Shown here one piece after another: positions 8,197 to 17,368 of a stretch of 53,620 bases of DNA (the stretch's first letter is position 1; each line of letters begins with the position of its first letter). The notes under the pieces are model-generated. The model saw nothing but the letters and a program-made list of their open reading frames with translations, made no database searches and had not been told where the DNA came from. Source of the DNA: Azotobacter paspali (GTDB lineage: Bacteria; Pseudomonadota; Gammaproteobacteria; Pseudomonadales; Pseudomonadaceae); NCBI RefSeq assembly GCF_042434745.1, contig NZ_JBHLSS010000050.1. One strand, 5' to 3'. The translations under genes were made by a program, and so were the position numbers.

Positions 8197-10632
8197 ATGA
8201 CGGAGCCCGCAATGCCTCAGATTCTCCCGCCCCTAGCCGAACTGGACGAGCACGCCCGGGTCGAGCCTTTCTTCGCCCAGTGGCGCCAGGGTTTCGGTCC
8301 CTTGCGGCATGCCGACGAAACCCAGGCCGGGGTGTTCCGCCTAGCTCACCAACTGGTCCAGGCCGGTCGGCAGCCCGATGTGGCCAGCGTCTATCGCCTG
8401 TTGCATGCGCTCGATCGCCTGGCCTGCGCAGGGCTCTGGCTGGTGGTGCACATGACTTATGCCCGGCGTGTGCGTCTGGATGGTGCGCCGCTCGCGGCCG
8501 AGGACTTCAAGGCCGATCCACAGGGGCATACCGGCGGCGCGCTGAACATGGTGCCGGCCTATGCCGGCTATCTGGCCCTGAACCTCCTGAGCGGCGAGAA
8601 CCGTGGCTGGCTGATGGGCCAGGGGCACTGTGTGGCGGCCATCGATGCGCTCAACCTGCTGACCGGCAATCAGTTGCCCGAGCAGGCCCGCGCCTATCCC
8701 TGCGACGAGGCCGGCATGACCGGCTTGGTACAGGATTTCTACGGTTACCGGCAGGCTGCCGACGGCCGTCCGGCCGCACCGCTGGGCAGTCATGTCAACG
8801 CTCATACCGCCGGTGGAATCGCCGAAGGCGGCTATCTGGGCTTCGCCGAACTGCAGTATGCGCACTTGCCCTTGCCCGGAGAGACCCTGGTGGCCTTTCT
8901 TTCCGACGGGGCCGCCGAGGAGCAGCGTGGCAGCGACTGGATGCCGCGCTGGTGGCGTGCCGAGGACTGTGGCACGGCGCTGCCGGTGATGATCGCCAAC
9001 GGCCGGCGCATCGAGCAGCGCACCGAGCTGGGCAGCCACGAGGGGCTGGAGGGCTTCCGCCAGCATCTGCGCCGCTGCGGCTTCGACCCGATCGGCTTTG
9101 ATGGACGCGACCCGGCGGCTTTCGTCTGCACCCTCTGGGAAATGCAGCAGCGCCTGGGGCTGCGGGTGGAGGAGCTGGAGCGGGGCATCCTGCGCTATCC
9201 GCTGCCGATCCCCTATGGCATCGCCGAGACGGTCAAGGGATTCGGCTTCTACGGGGCTGGCAGCAATGCCGCGCACAATCTGCCGCTGCCGGGCTGTCCA
9301 CTGCGCGATGCCGATTCGCGGGCGCTGTTCAACCGTCACGCAACGGCGCTGTGGGTGTCGCCACAGGAGCTTTCGGCTGCCCGTGCATTGTTCAGCGCCG
9401 CACGTCAGGGCCGTCCGCTGCCGCGCGACAACCCGCTGGCCGTGCGCTACCCGCCGGCACCGGCGATTCCCGCGCTGCGTTATCGCGCGCCGGGCGAGCG
9501 GATATCGCCAATGCTGGCGCTGGACCGCTTCTTCGTCGACCTGGTGCAGGCCAATCCAGAACTGCGTCCGCGCGTCGGTAATCCGGACGAGCTGGTCAGC
9601 AACCGCCTCGGGGGCGTGCTCAAGGCGCTCAGGCACCGTGTCTGTCAGCCCGAGAGCGAGCTGGAGGCATTGGATGGCAAGGTCATCACCGTGTTGAACG
9701 AGGAAGCGGTGGTGTCCGCCTGTCTGGGCAATCAGGGCGGGCTCAACCTGGTGGCCAGCTACGAGGCGTTCTGCGTGAAGATGCTCGGCGCGGTGCGGCA
9801 GTGCCTGATCTTCGCCCGCCAGCAGAAGGAGGTCGGTCGACCGGCCGGCTGGCTGGGCTGGCCGCTGGTGGCCACCTCGCACACCTGGGAAAACGGCAAG
9901 AATCAGCAGTCGCACCAGGACACCACCTTCAGCGAGGCGCTGCTCGGCGAGATGGGCGACATGCTGCGGGTGCTCTTCCCGGCCGATCACAACAGCCTGC
10001 TCGCTCTGTTGCCGTCCCTCTACGAGGCGCGCGGACAACTGGCCTGCCTGGTCGTACCCAAGCGCGACCGCCCTGTGCTGTTCGATCGCTCGCAGGCCGA
10101 GCAACTGGCCCGCGAGGGGGCATTGATCGTCGAGGAGCTGGCCGGAAACGAGCCGCTGCTGCTGATCGCCAACGGTAGCTACCAACTGGTGGAGATGCGT
10201 CGCGCCGCCGGGCGCCTAAAGGCGGCCGGCCAAGCCTACCGGCTGGTCTATCTGCAGGAGCCGAGGCGCTTTCGCGCGCCGCGCGATCGCTGGGAGGCGG
10301 CGGCGCTGGCCGATGCCCGGCTGGTCACCCGGCTGTTCCCGGACAGCCACGCGCGTCGCGTGCTGCTGACCCATATGCGGCCGGAGGTCGTCCGCGGCCA
10401 TCTCTGGCCGATCTTGCCGGACGCACGCCGGACGCTGGCGCTCGGCTATCGCAATGCCGGCGGTACCCTGGACGAGGCCGGCATGCTGTTCGCCAACCGC
10501 GCCAGTTGGGTCCATGTCCTGGAAGCCTGCGCCACGCTGCTGGAGGTGTCTGTCACCACGCTGCTCGACCGGGAGGAGGCCGAGATCCTCGCCGGTCGCG
10601 GCGACCCGGGGCAGCTGCGTGCGGATGCCTGA
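8197..10632 (+). CDS. Phosphoketolase family protein
   Basis: An 811-residue thiamine-diphosphate enzyme of the xylulose-5-phosphate/fructose-6-phosphate phosphoketolase family, which cleaves a ketose phosphate with inorganic phosphate to acetyl phosphate. Recognisable blocks are GQGHCVAAIDALNL, the diphosphate-binding region FLSDGAAEEQRGSDW, IANGRRIEQRT, and the C-terminal SHTWENGKNQQSHQD and LFPADHNSLL. The length matches the family, but several signatures differ from classical enzymes (for example EGGYLGFAE replaces the EGGELG form), so the substrate may differ. The start could be ATG 8212, which has GGAG at 8202-8205 six bases ahead. It is divergent from the beta-CASP gene. Confidence 0.85.
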   Translation: MTEPAMPQILPPLAELDEHARVEPFFAQWRQGFGPLRHADETQAGVFRLAHQLVQAGRQPDVASVYRLLHALDRLACAGLWLVVHMTYARRVRLDGAPLAAEDFKADPQGHTGGALNMVPAYAGYLALNLLSGENRGWLMGQGHCVAAIDALNLLTGNQLPEQARAYPCDEAGMTGLVQDFYGYRQAADGRPAAPLGSHVNAHTAGGIAEGGYLGFAELQYAHLPLPGETLVAFLSDGAAEEQRGSDWMPRWWRAEDCGTALPVMIANGRRIEQRTELGSHEGLEGFRQHLRRCGFDPIGFDGRDPAAFVCTLWEMQQRLGLRVEELERGILRYPLPIPYGIAETVKGFGFYGAGSNAAHNLPLPGCPLRDADSRALFNRHATALWVSPQELSAARALFSAARQGRPLPRDNPLAVRYPPAPAIPALRYRAPGERISPMLALDRFFVDLVQANPELRPRVGNPDELVSNRLGGVLKALRHRVCQPESELEALDGKVITVLNEEAVVSACLGNQGGLNLVASYEAFCVKMLGAVRQCLIFARQQKEVGRPAGWLGWPLVATSHTWENGKNQQSHQDTTFSEALLGEMGDMLRVLFPADHNSLLALLPSLYEARGQLACLVVPKRDRPVLFDRSQAEQLAREGALIVEELAGNEPLLLIANGSYQLVEMRRAAGRLKAAGQAYRLVYLQEPRRFRAPRDRWEAAALADARLVTRLFPDSHARRVLLTHMRPEVVRGHLWPILPDARRTLALGYRNAGGTLDEAGMLFANRASWVHVLEACATLLEVSVTTLLDREEAEILAGRGDPGQLRADA

Positions 10633-10653
10633 GGCGGCGCCGGCTGCGCTTAT

Positions 10654-11052
10654 TTACAGGTTGCAGTCGGCGGCGCGATAGCGCTCGGTGGTCACCGGGC
10701 GGTTGCTCTGGTATTCGCTGAACTGGTAGCGCAGCACCGCGCCCTGGCCGAGCAACTGACGAAAGCCCCGGTTGCTGCACACGCTGCCGAGCAACTGGTT
10801 GCGCACGGCGTCGGGATGGGCGCGCATCTGCTGGGCATGCGAGGTGCGCACGCTGAGGTGGTTGATCAACTCGTTACCTTCCACCGTATAGCCTTGGTCG
10901 AGGATGTCTTCGTTGATCGCGCGCGGGGTGCCTATGCTGCTTTCCTTGGCCACTTTCTCCAGCATCCTGGTCAGCTCGTAATCCTTCAGGGACGCGGCCA
11001 GGACGGTTGCTGGCAAAAGGAGGCAGAGGGTAAGGGCAGTCGGTCGCAACAT
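10654..11052 (-). CDS. Secreted protein of the quorum-sensing-regulated virulence factor family (PA3611-like)
   Basis: A 132-residue exported protein. The signal peptide is MLRPTALTLCLLLPATVLAA, with cleavage near residue 20. The mature part (AINEDILDQGYTVEGNELINHLSV, with cysteines in SVCSNRGF and AADCNL that may pair) matches what I recall of the small periplasmic family represented by P. aeruginosa PA3611, a gene near recA there too. The family name comes from expression in P. aeruginosa; its molecular role is unknown. I took the ATG at 11052 because it gives the signal peptide; the larger frame upstream is not coding. It is convergent with the phosphoketolase gene. Confidence 0.75.
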   Translation of the reverse strand: MLRPTALTLCLLLPATVLAASLKDYELTRMLEKVAKESSIGTPRAINEDILDQGYTVEGNELINHLSVRTSHAQQMRAHPDAVRNQLLGSVCSNRGFRQLLGQGAVLRYQFSEYQSNRPVTTERYRAADCNL

Positions 11053-11257
11053 GGAAATCTCCTGGAGTGGGGCGCCGGCGATCCGGGCCGATATTCGGCA
11101 GTCGAGGCGTCGCATTATAGGTGCGTCTGCCATGTGGACAACGCCGGTTTCCCGTTCGCCGGGCTGGGTTTGTCCGAGGCCTCTGCTAGACTGCCGCCTC
11201 CGCTTTTTGCCCGTATCGACGATCGTGACCCTTTCCCGCGACTTCTGCGCCATTCCC

Positions 11258-11968
11258 ATGAGCCATGCCGTGTCCCGCCTGCGCGAGGAGCGCCTGGCAC
11301 GCAGTCTGAAGCCCTTCTTGGCGCGCGGTTCACGAACGCCGCGCTGCTCGGCCTGCCGGGTGCCCGTCAGCCATTGTCTGTGCATCTGGCGTCCGCGAAT
11401 CGAAGCCGAGTCCGGCATCTGCCTGCTGATGCACGACATCGAACCCTTGAAGCCGACCAATACCGGCTGGCTGATCGCCGATGTAGTGGCCGATACCAGC
11501 GCCTTCGGCTGGTCGCGTACCGCGGTGGATGCGCGTCTGCTGGCGCTGCTCGACGATCCCCGATGGCAGCCCTGCGTGGTATTCCCCGGCGAATATGCGG
11601 CGCCGCAGCGGGTCGTCGGCGAAGTGCGCCGGGAGATGGGACGGCGGCCGTTGTTCATCCTCCTCGATGCTACCTGGACCGAGGCGCGCAAGATGTTCCG
11701 CAAGAGTCCCTATCTCGACGACCTGCCGGTACTCGGCCTGCAGCCGGAGCAACTGTCGCGCTACCGCCTGCGCCGCTCGAAGCGCGACGACCACCTGTGC
11801 ACGGCGGAGGTGGCTGCGCTCTGCCTCGAGTTGGCTGGCGACCGTCGTGCCGGCGAGGCCTTGGACGCCTATCTGGATGTGTTCACCGATCATTACTTGG
11901 CGGCCAAGCGGGGCCGGCCCGTGGATTTCGACGACGAGGTCCATCGGCGCTTGCAGGCCTTTCTCTGA
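11258..11968 (+). CDS. DTW-domain tRNA-uridine aminocarboxypropyltransferase
   Basis: A 236-residue DTW-domain protein. This family (TapT/YfiP in E. coli) transfers the 3-amino-3-carboxypropyl group of S-adenosylmethionine to a tRNA uridine, giving acp3U. The N-terminal cysteine cluster CSACRVPVSHCLC, the LMHDIEPLKPTNTGWLI segment and the signature LLDATWTEARKM (DATW for D-T-W) are visible. I prefer ATG 11258 (MSHAVSRLREERLARS); a GTG at 11225 is an alternative. It is divergent from the PA3611-like gene and stands 190 bases before the response regulator. The family call is firm; the modified position (U47 in E. coli) is inferred. Confidence 0.88.
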   Translation: MSHAVSRLREERLARSLKPFLARGSRTPRCSACRVPVSHCLCIWRPRIEAESGICLLMHDIEPLKPTNTGWLIADVVADTSAFGWSRTAVDARLLALLDDPRWQPCVVFPGEYAAPQRVVGEVRREMGRRPLFILLDATWTEARKMFRKSPYLDDLPVLGLQPEQLSRYRLRRSKRDDHLCTAEVAALCLELAGDRRAGEALDAYLDVFTDHYLAAKRGRPVDFDDEVHRRLQAFL

Positions 11969-12159
11969 AATTGCTTGGGGTCATGAAAACCGGGTATGGG
12001 ACAAGCGAAGCACCCTATCCATCTCGAAAAGGGCGTAAACTGCGGTTTTCCGCCTGAATGACCAGCCGCCCGTTACCGCGGGTGTGGAGCCGCTGGCCAG
12101 GTTGTCCTGCCCCGGCTCGCGTTGCATCAGGTCTTCACGACAAGAAACGGGATCCGCTA

Positions 12160-12807
12160 ATGTTTTCTTATGAAATCCTGATCGCCGACGACCACCCGCT
12201 ATTCCGCAGTGCCTTGCAGCAGGCGCTGACCCTGGGGCTGAGCTCCGTAGTACGGCTGGTGGAGGCGGACAGCATTGCCGCGCTGGAGGTCCGCCTGGAG
12301 GAAAAGGCGAACTGGGATCTGGTTCTGCTCGATCTCAACATGCCCGGCGCCCATGGCTTTTCCGGGTTGGTCCTGCTGCGCGGGCAGTATCCGCAGATTC
12401 CGGTGGTGATGATCTCCGCCCAGGAGGACGCCGCCGTGGTGGCACGGGCTCGCGAATTCGGCGCGTCCGGGTTCATTCCCAAATCCAGTCTTCTAGAAAC
12501 CCTGCAGCAAGCGGTGCGCGCGGTGCTCGACGGCGACGAGTGGTGGCCGCCGCAGATCCAGGAAACGGCCAACGTCTCCGCCGAGGCGAAGGCCGCCAGT
12601 GCCGGCCTGGCCAGTCTGACGCCCCAGCAGTTCCGGGTACTGAGCATGGTCTGCGACGGTTTGCTGAACAAGCAGATTGCTTATGAGCTGAATGTCTCCG
12701 AGGCGACCGTCAAGGCCCATGTGACGGCGATCTTTCGCAAGCTCGGGGTGCGTACCCGTACCCAGGCGGCTCTGTTGCTGCAACAACTGGAGTCGCTGCC
12801 GGCTTGA
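12160..12807 (+). CDS. LuxR-type (NarL family) response regulator, ErdR-like
   Basis: A 215-residue two-component response regulator. The receiver domain (1-120) has the acidic pocket D10-D11, phospho-acceptor Asp58 in LLDLNMPG, and Lys108 in GFIPKSS. A LuxR-type helix-turn-helix fills residues about 150-205 (LTPQQFRVL, then NKQIAYELNVSEATVKAHV). Its closest match in my memory is ErdR/AgmR of Pseudomonas, which activates ethanol and acetate metabolism genes and lies near recA in P. aeruginosa. No cognate kinase gene is adjacent. ATG 12160 starts MFSYEILIADDHP, the natural receiver start. The class is certain; ErdR identity is probable. Confidence 0.85.
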   Translation: MFSYEILIADDHPLFRSALQQALTLGLSSVVRLVEADSIAALEVRLEEKANWDLVLLDLNMPGAHGFSGLVLLRGQYPQIPVVMISAQEDAAVVARAREFGASGFIPKSSLLETLQQAVRAVLDGDEWWPPQIQETANVSAEAKAASAGLASLTPQQFRVLSMVCDGLLNKQIAYELNVSEATVKAHVTAIFRKLGVRTRTQAALLLQQLESLPA

Positions 12808-12836
12808 TCGAACGCTTTTACCGCAGTCGCCGTTCG

Positions 12837-13763
12837 TCAGGCGATCGGCGGCAGGACGATCTCGTCGCTGCGCCGTACGCCGGCGGTCAGCGCCCGGCAT
12901 TGTTCGAGAAACTCGCGCATGGCTGCGGTATGTAGCTTCTGCTTGTGCCAGAGGAAGCAGAATTGCCGCTTCAGATCCAATTGCGGCGTTTCCACCGGTA
13001 CCAGGCTTCCGCGGCGGAAGGCATCGCGCAGGGCCAGGCGGGAGATGCAACTGATCCCCAGGCTGGACTCGACCGCGCGTTTGATCGCCTCGGTATGCTC
13101 CAGTTCCAGGCGGATGTTCAGCATTGGCCGATGATGACGCATGGCCTGATCGAAGGTCAGGCGCGTGCCCGAGCCCTGCTCGCGAAGAATCCAGGCTTCC
13201 CCGGCAAGTTCGTCCAGAGTCGCCCGGCCATGCCGCGCCAAGGGGTGTTGTGGGGCGCAGAATACCACCAACTCGTCTTCCACCCAGGGCTGTAGTTCCA
13301 CGTCGGGATGCTGGCAGTTGCCTTCGATCAGGCCGAGATCCAGTTCGTGATTGACCACCTGCTGGACGATATGCGCGGTGTTCTGCACGTGCAGTCGGAC
13401 CCGCGATTCCGGATGACGCTGCATGAAGGCGCCGATCAGCAGGGTCGCCAGGTAGTTGCCCACGGTTAGCGTGGCGCCCACGGCCAGCGAGCCGAAGCCT
13501 TCCTTGCCGTCGAGCAGATTCTCGATTTCCCGCGCCTGGTTGAGCAGCGCCACCGCCTGGGGCAGCAGTTGCCGGCCCAGGGCGTTGAGCTTCAAGCGCT
13601 TGCCGACGCGATCGAAGAGCTGGCAGTCGGATTGGCGCTCGAGTTCGGTCAGCGAGGTGCTGGCCGCGGACTGGGAAAGGACGAGGGATTCGGCCGCGCG
13701 GGTGACGCTTTCCAGACGGGCCACGGCGGCGAATACCTCAAGCTGGCGCAGAGTGAATCGCAT
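12837..13763 (-). CDS. finR: LysR-type regulator FinR
   Basis: A 308-residue LysR-family regulator with an N-terminal winged helix (MRFTLRQLEVFAAVARLESVTRAAESLVLSQ region, residues 1-60) and a C-terminal periplasmic-binding-like effector domain. It is transcribed divergently from fpr with a 112-base gap. In Pseudomonas, the LysR gene divergent from fpr is finR, which activates fpr under superoxide and sulphur-related stress. The identity as FinR rests on this arrangement plus general sequence resemblance. The gap (13764-13875) is AT-rich and should hold both promoters and the FinR site; I could not pick out the operator confidently. Confidence 0.8.
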   Translation of the reverse strand: MRFTLRQLEVFAAVARLESVTRAAESLVLSQSAASTSLTELERQSDCQLFDRVGKRLKLNALGRQLLPQAVALLNQAREIENLLDGKEGFGSLAVGATLTVGNYLATLLIGAFMQRHPESRVRLHVQNTAHIVQQVVNHELDLGLIEGNCQHPDVELQPWVEDELVVFCAPQHPLARHGRATLDELAGEAWILREQGSGTRLTFDQAMRHHRPMLNIRLELEHTEAIKRAVESSLGISCISRLALRDAFRRGSLVPVETPQLDLKRQFCFLWHKQKLHTAAMREFLEQCRALTAGVRRSDEIVLPPIA

Positions 13764-13875
13764 ATCTATATAACTGATTATCCATATCGCGATAATTTAC
13801 TTAACAGATAGTTTGCCGGCTCCTAGAATGCACGACAACCATACCGCCAGGCAGCACCGTCCGAAGGAGCACCGA

Positions 13876-14652
13876 ATGAGCAATCTGAACGTAGAGCGTG
13901 TCCTCAGTGTTCATCACTGGAACGATACCCTGTTCAGTTTCAAGACTACCCGCAACCCCAGCCTGCGTTTCGAGAACGGCCAATTCGTGATGATCGGTCT
14001 GGAGGTCGATGGACGTCCCCTGATGCGGGCCTACAGTATTGCCAGCCCGAATTACGAGGAACATCTGGAGTTCTTCAGCATCAAGGTACAGAACGGTCCG
14101 CTCACTTCGCGCCTGCAACACCTGAAGGAGGGCGACGAACTGATGGTCAGCCGCAAGCCCACCGGCACCCTGGTGACTGGCGACCTGCTGCCCGGCAAGC
14201 ATCTTTACATGCTCAGCACCGGTACCGGACTCGCGCCTTTCATGAGCCTGATCCAGGACCCGGAGGTCTACGAGCGCTTCGAGAAGGTGGTGCTGATCCA
14301 TGGTGTGCGTCAAGTCAACGAACTGGCCTATCAGCAGTTCATCACCGAGCACCTGCCGCAGAATGAGTATTTCGGTGAGGCGGTCAAGGAAAAGCTGATC
14401 TACTACCCGACGGTCACCCGCGAGTCCTTCCACAACCAGGGACGTCTTACCGACCTGATGCGCAGCGGCAAGCTGTTCGAGGATATCGGTCTGCCGCCGA
14501 TCAACCCGCAGGACGATCGCGCGATGATCTGCGGCAGCCCGAGCATGCTCGACGAGAGTTGCGAAGTGTTGGACGGATTCGGCTTGAAGATCTCTCCGCG
14601 CATGGGCGAGCCGGGCGACTATCTGATCGAGCGCGCCTTCGTCGAAAAATAA
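13876..14652 (+). CDS. fpr: Ferredoxin/flavodoxin-NADP+ reductase
   Basis: A 258-residue bacterial-type Fpr that exchanges electrons between NADPH and ferredoxin or flavodoxin through FAD. The FAD-binding RAYSIAS is at residues 51-57, the NADP-binding STGTGLAPF at 114-122, and CGSPSM lies near the end. The protein ends RAFVEK; the 258-residue length and C-terminal lysine are those of the structurally known Azotobacter vinelandii enzyme, in place of the aromatic residue found in plant-type reductases. ATG 13876 has GGAG nine bases upstream. Regulated presumably by the divergent FinR. In a nitrogen fixer it could also supply reduced flavodoxin, which is inference. Confidence 0.95.
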   Translation: MSNLNVERVLSVHHWNDTLFSFKTTRNPSLRFENGQFVMIGLEVDGRPLMRAYSIASPNYEEHLEFFSIKVQNGPLTSRLQHLKEGDELMVSRKPTGTLVTGDLLPGKHLYMLSTGTGLAPFMSLIQDPEVYERFEKVVLIHGVRQVNELAYQQFITEHLPQNEYFGEAVKEKLIYYPTVTRESFHNQGRLTDLMRSGKLFEDIGLPPINPQDDRAMICGSPSMLDESCEVLDGFGLKISPRMGEPGDYLIERAFVEK

Positions 14653-14670
14653 GCGCGCCTCCCTCTCGTG

Positions 14671-14700
14671 AAGCTCGGCTTGTCCGGGCTTCTTCGCTTT
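14671..14700 (+). terminator. Probable fpr terminator
   Basis: AAGCTCGG (14671-14678) pairs with CCGGGCTT (14684-14691) with one G-U pair, followed by TCTTCGCTTTT. It lies between the convergent fpr and trmO genes and may serve both. Confidence 0.5.
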
Positions 14701-14710
14701 TGGCAGCGGC

Positions 14711-15403
14711 TCAGGCTGGCAGCACTTCCAGCACGCAGATTCGTCCCGGCCGCGGGTAGTGCCAACGCACTTCCACGTCCCAGAAGCGCACGCCGTAGCG
14801 GCGCGAAGGTTCCGGTACCTGATAGGCGGGGCGTGGGTCCTGAGCCAGGCACTGTCCGATCAACTCGACCAGCGGCTCGCCGAGACGAGCGGCATGCGCC
14901 TGTGCCTGCAGCCGTGCCGGTTCGCTCCAGTCGACGGGAATTGCCGGCGGCGGCGTCTCGGCAATGGCGTTGTGGGCTTGCGGAAGGCAGTCGGCATAGG
15001 GAACGTAGGGCTTGACGTCGAGCACTGGCGTGCCGTCCAGCAGGTCGATGCCGGACAGCCACAGGCGTCCGGCATCGACCTTGTCTAGACGGACCACCGA
15101 TTGGCCGATACCGTTCGGCCGGTGGGTCGAGCGAGTGGCGAACACGCCGAGCGAGCGGTTGCCGCCCAGGCGGGGAGGGCGGACCTTGAGGCGTGGCTTT
15201 TCCTCCAGGGCCTGGTGGAAGAGAAACAGCAGCCAGACATGACTGACCTGCTCGAGTCCCTCGACGGCCTGCCCCTGATCGAAGGGCGGCAATAGCTCCA
15301 GCACGCCGCGGGCGGCCGGCGCCAGTTGCGGCTGGCGCGGAATGGCGAACTTTTCCTTGAAGCAGGAGCGCAGGTAGCCGATCGGTGAAACGAGATAGGA
15401 CAT
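14711..15403 (-). CDS. trmO: tRNA (N6-threonylcarbamoyladenosine37-N6)-methyltransferase
   Basis: A 230-residue TrmO (formerly YaeB/TsaA) protein. It methylates t6A37 in ACY-reading threonine tRNAs with S-adenosylmethionine. The N-terminal beta-barrel shows the signatures PIGYLRSCFKEKFAIPRQPQL, SHVWLLFLFHQ, THRPNGIGQSVVRL and GIDLLDGTPVLDVKPYVPYAD, all characteristic; a smaller C-terminal domain contains RYGVRFWDVEV. ATG 15403 (MSYLVSPIGYL) is chosen over ATG 15433 since family members begin close to the PIGY motif. It is convergent with fpr. Confident from motif content. Confidence 0.92.
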   Translation of the reverse strand: MSYLVSPIGYLRSCFKEKFAIPRQPQLAPAARGVLELLPPFDQGQAVEGLEQVSHVWLLFLFHQALEEKPRLKVRPPRLGGNRSLGVFATRSTHRPNGIGQSVVRLDKVDAGRLWLSGIDLLDGTPVLDVKPYVPYADCLPQAHNAIAETPPPAIPVDWSEPARLQAQAHAARLGEPLVELIGQCLAQDPRPAYQVPEPSRRYGVRFWDVEVRWHYPRPGRICVLEVLPA

Positions 15404-15462
15404 GATGGCCGGTAGGTGCGAGCGAGGCGCCATGGTAGCGCATTCCAGGGGCGGTTATCCCG

Positions 15463-15714
15463 TCAGTGGGGACTTCCGGCCTTGTGCGGATCGTTCTTGC
15501 GCAGGCCGCGGACGTTCATCGGCGCCAAGCAAAGTTGCAGGACGATCAGGGCCCAGGCATGGGCATGCCAGCCCCAGAAGATCCACAGGACATTACTGAG
15601 CAGAAAGCACCAGAAACCGATGGTGCGTCTGCGCAGATTCAGCGAGCCGATCAGCCAGGCCGCCGCCACGGTGGCGACCATCGCCGGCCATTGGATGAGA
15701 TTGAGCCAGCCCAC
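15463..15714 (-). CDS. Small integral membrane protein
   Basis: An 83-residue protein starting at GTG 15714. Three hydrophobic segments can be seen: residues about 7-24 (IQWPAMVATVAAAWLIGSL), 32-49 (IGFWCFLLSNVLWIFWGW) and 52-66 (HAWALIVLQLCLAPMN). Tryptophan-rich helices and a short charged tail suggest an inner-membrane protein. I recognise a common small Pseudomonas hypothetical family but no function. It lies 59 bases upstream of trmO on the same strand and could be co-transcribed with it. Confidence 0.6.
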   Translation of the reverse strand: MGWLNLIQWPAMVATVAAAWLIGSLNLRRRTIGFWCFLLSNVLWIFWGWHAHAWALIVLQLCLAPMNVRGLRKNDPHKAGSPH

Positions 15715-15759
15715 TGTGACAGCCCTCCCGACGTGCCAGCCGGCCGGGAAGAAAGCAGG

Positions 15760-15790
15760 CCGGAGGCTCTCTACGATTGAGAGCCTCCGG
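15760..15790. terminator. Perfect 12-bp hairpin after the fumarase gene
   Basis: CCGGAGGCTCTC (15760-15771) and GAGAGCCTCCGG (15779-15790) are exact inverted repeats around a seven-base loop, 60 bases beyond the fumarase stop. There is no long T run on either strand, though the leftward strand continues CCTGCTTTCTTCCC. A leftward terminator is the simplest reading. Confidence 0.55.
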
Positions 15791-15850
15791 ACACAGCCGA
15801 CGTTCTGCGAACGCCCGACGCGATGCGGAGGGCGTTGCTGCAGCAGGGAT

Positions 15851-17368
15851 TTACTTCAGTTGCACCAGTTCGCCGATCTTCTGCTTCCAGACCGCCGGGC
15901 CGGTGATGTGCACCGACTCGCCGTTGGTGTCCACGGCCACGGTGACCGGCATATCCTGCACTTCGAACTCGTAGATGGCCTCCATGCCGAGTTCTTCGAA
16001 CGCCAGCACCTTGGACTTCTTGATTGCCTGGGCGACCAGGTAGGCGGCGCCGCCGACGGCCATCAGGTACACGGCTTTGTTGTCCTTGATGGCCTCGATG
16101 GCGATCGGACCGCGCTCGGACTTGCCGATCATGCCGAGCAGACCGGTCTGTTCGAGGATCTGGCGGGTGAACTTGTCCATGCGGGTGGCCGTGGTCGGAC
16201 CGGCCGGGCCGACCACCTCGTCGCGTACCGGATCGACCGGGCCGACGTAGTAGATGAAGCGGCCTTTCAGGTCCACCGGCAGCTTCTGGCCGGCGTTGAG
16301 CATATCGACCATGCGCTTGTGCGCGGCGTCGCGGCCGGTCAGCATCTTGCCATTGAGCAGCAGGGTGTCGCCCGGCTTCCAGCTTTGCACTTCTTCCGGG
16401 GTGACGGTGTCGAGGTTGACGCGGCGGGCGCTCGGGCCGGCTTCCCAGACGATTTCCGGATAGGCGTCCAGGCTTGGCACTTCCAGATTGGCCGGACCGG
16501 AGCCGTCGAGCACGAAGTGGGCGTGGCGGGTGGCGGCGCAGTTGGGGATCACGCACACTGGTAGCGAGGCGGCGTGGGTCGGATAGTCCTTGATCTTCAC
16601 GTCGAGGACGGTGGTCAGGCCGCCCAGGCCCTGGGCACCGATACCCAACTGGTTGACCTTCTCGAACAGCTCCAGACGCAGTTCCTCGACACGGTTCTGC
16701 GGGCCGCGGGCCTTCAACTCATGGATGTCGATCTCGTCCATCAGCGATTCCTTGGCCAGCAGCGCGGCCTTCTCGGCCGTACCGCCGATGCCGATGCCGA
16801 GCATACCCGGCGGGCACCAGCCAGCGCCCATTTCCGGGACGGTCTTCAGGACCCAGTCGACGATGGAGTCGGAGGGATTGAGCATGCCCATCTTCGACTT
16901 GTTCTCGGAACCGCCGCCCTTGGCCGCGACTTCCACCTCCACCTTGTTGCCGGGGACGATGGAGTAGTGGATGACCGCCGGGGTGTTGTCCTTGGTGTTC
17001 TTGCGGCTACCGGCCGGATCGGCCAGGATCGAGGCGCGCAGGACGTTGTCCGGATTGTTGTAGGCGCGGCGCACGCCCTCGTTGATCATGTCGTCTACAC
17101 TTATGGTGGCGCCGTCCCAGCGGACATCCATGCCGACCTTGACGAATACGGTGACGATGCCGGTGTCCTGGCAGATTGGGCGATGACCGGTAGCGCACAT
17201 GCGGGAGTTGATCAGGATCTGGGCAATGGAGTCGCGGGCAGCCGGCGACTCCTCACGCAGGTAGGCCTCGTGCATGGCCTGGATGAAGTCGACGGGATGG
17301 TAGTAGGAGATGAACTGCAAGGCGTCGGCGACGCTTTGTATCAGGTCATCTTGCTTGATCACGGTCAT
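15851..17368 (-). CDS. Class I fumarate hydratase (iron-sulphur type)
   Basis: A 505-residue class I fumarase, the oxygen-sensitive [4Fe-4S] enzyme that interconverts fumarate and malate in the TCA cycle. The N-terminal alpha domain carries CATGHRPICQDTG, and further cysteines are in CVIPNCAATRHAHF and the WCPPGMLGIGIGG stretch; the C-terminal beta domain contains GPTTATRMDKF and GKSERGP. Length and both domains are complete. ATG 17368 (MTVIKQDDLIQSVADAL) follows GGAGCG by about four bases; the longer upstream frame is not needed. It stands alone between a membrane protein gene and a divergent GGDEF gene. FumA/FumB-type is certain; the symbol is left open. Confidence 0.95.
   Translation of the reverse strand: MTVIKQDDLIQSVADALQFISYYHPVDFIQAMHEAYLREESPAARDSIAQILINSRMCATGHRPICQDTGIVTVFVKVGMDVRWDGATISVDDMINEGVRRAYNNPDNVLRASILADPAGSRKNTKDNTPAVIHYSIVPGNKVEVEVAAKGGGSENKSKMGMLNPSDSIVDWVLKTVPEMGAGWCPPGMLGIGIGGTAEKAALLAKESLMDEIDIHELKARGPQNRVEELRLELFEKVNQLGIGAQGLGGLTTVLDVKIKDYPTHAASLPVCVIPNCAATRHAHFVLDGSGPANLEVPSLDAYPEIVWEAGPSARRVNLDTVTPEEVQSWKPGDTLLLNGKMLTGRDAAHKRMVDMLNAGQKLPVDLKGRFIYYVGPVDPVRDEVVGPAGPTTATRMDKFTRQILEQTGLLGMIGKSERGPIAIEAIKDNKAVYLMAVGGAAYLVAQAIKKSKVLAFEELGMEAIYEFEVQDMPVTVAVDTNGESVHITGPAVWKQKIGELVQLK

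Noticed and set aside
8341..10185. A 614-codon open frame antisense to the phosphoketolase gene
   Set aside because: It mirrors a real gene in GC-rich DNA; it has no recognisable motifs and repetitive Gln/Arg-rich composition typical of shadow frames.
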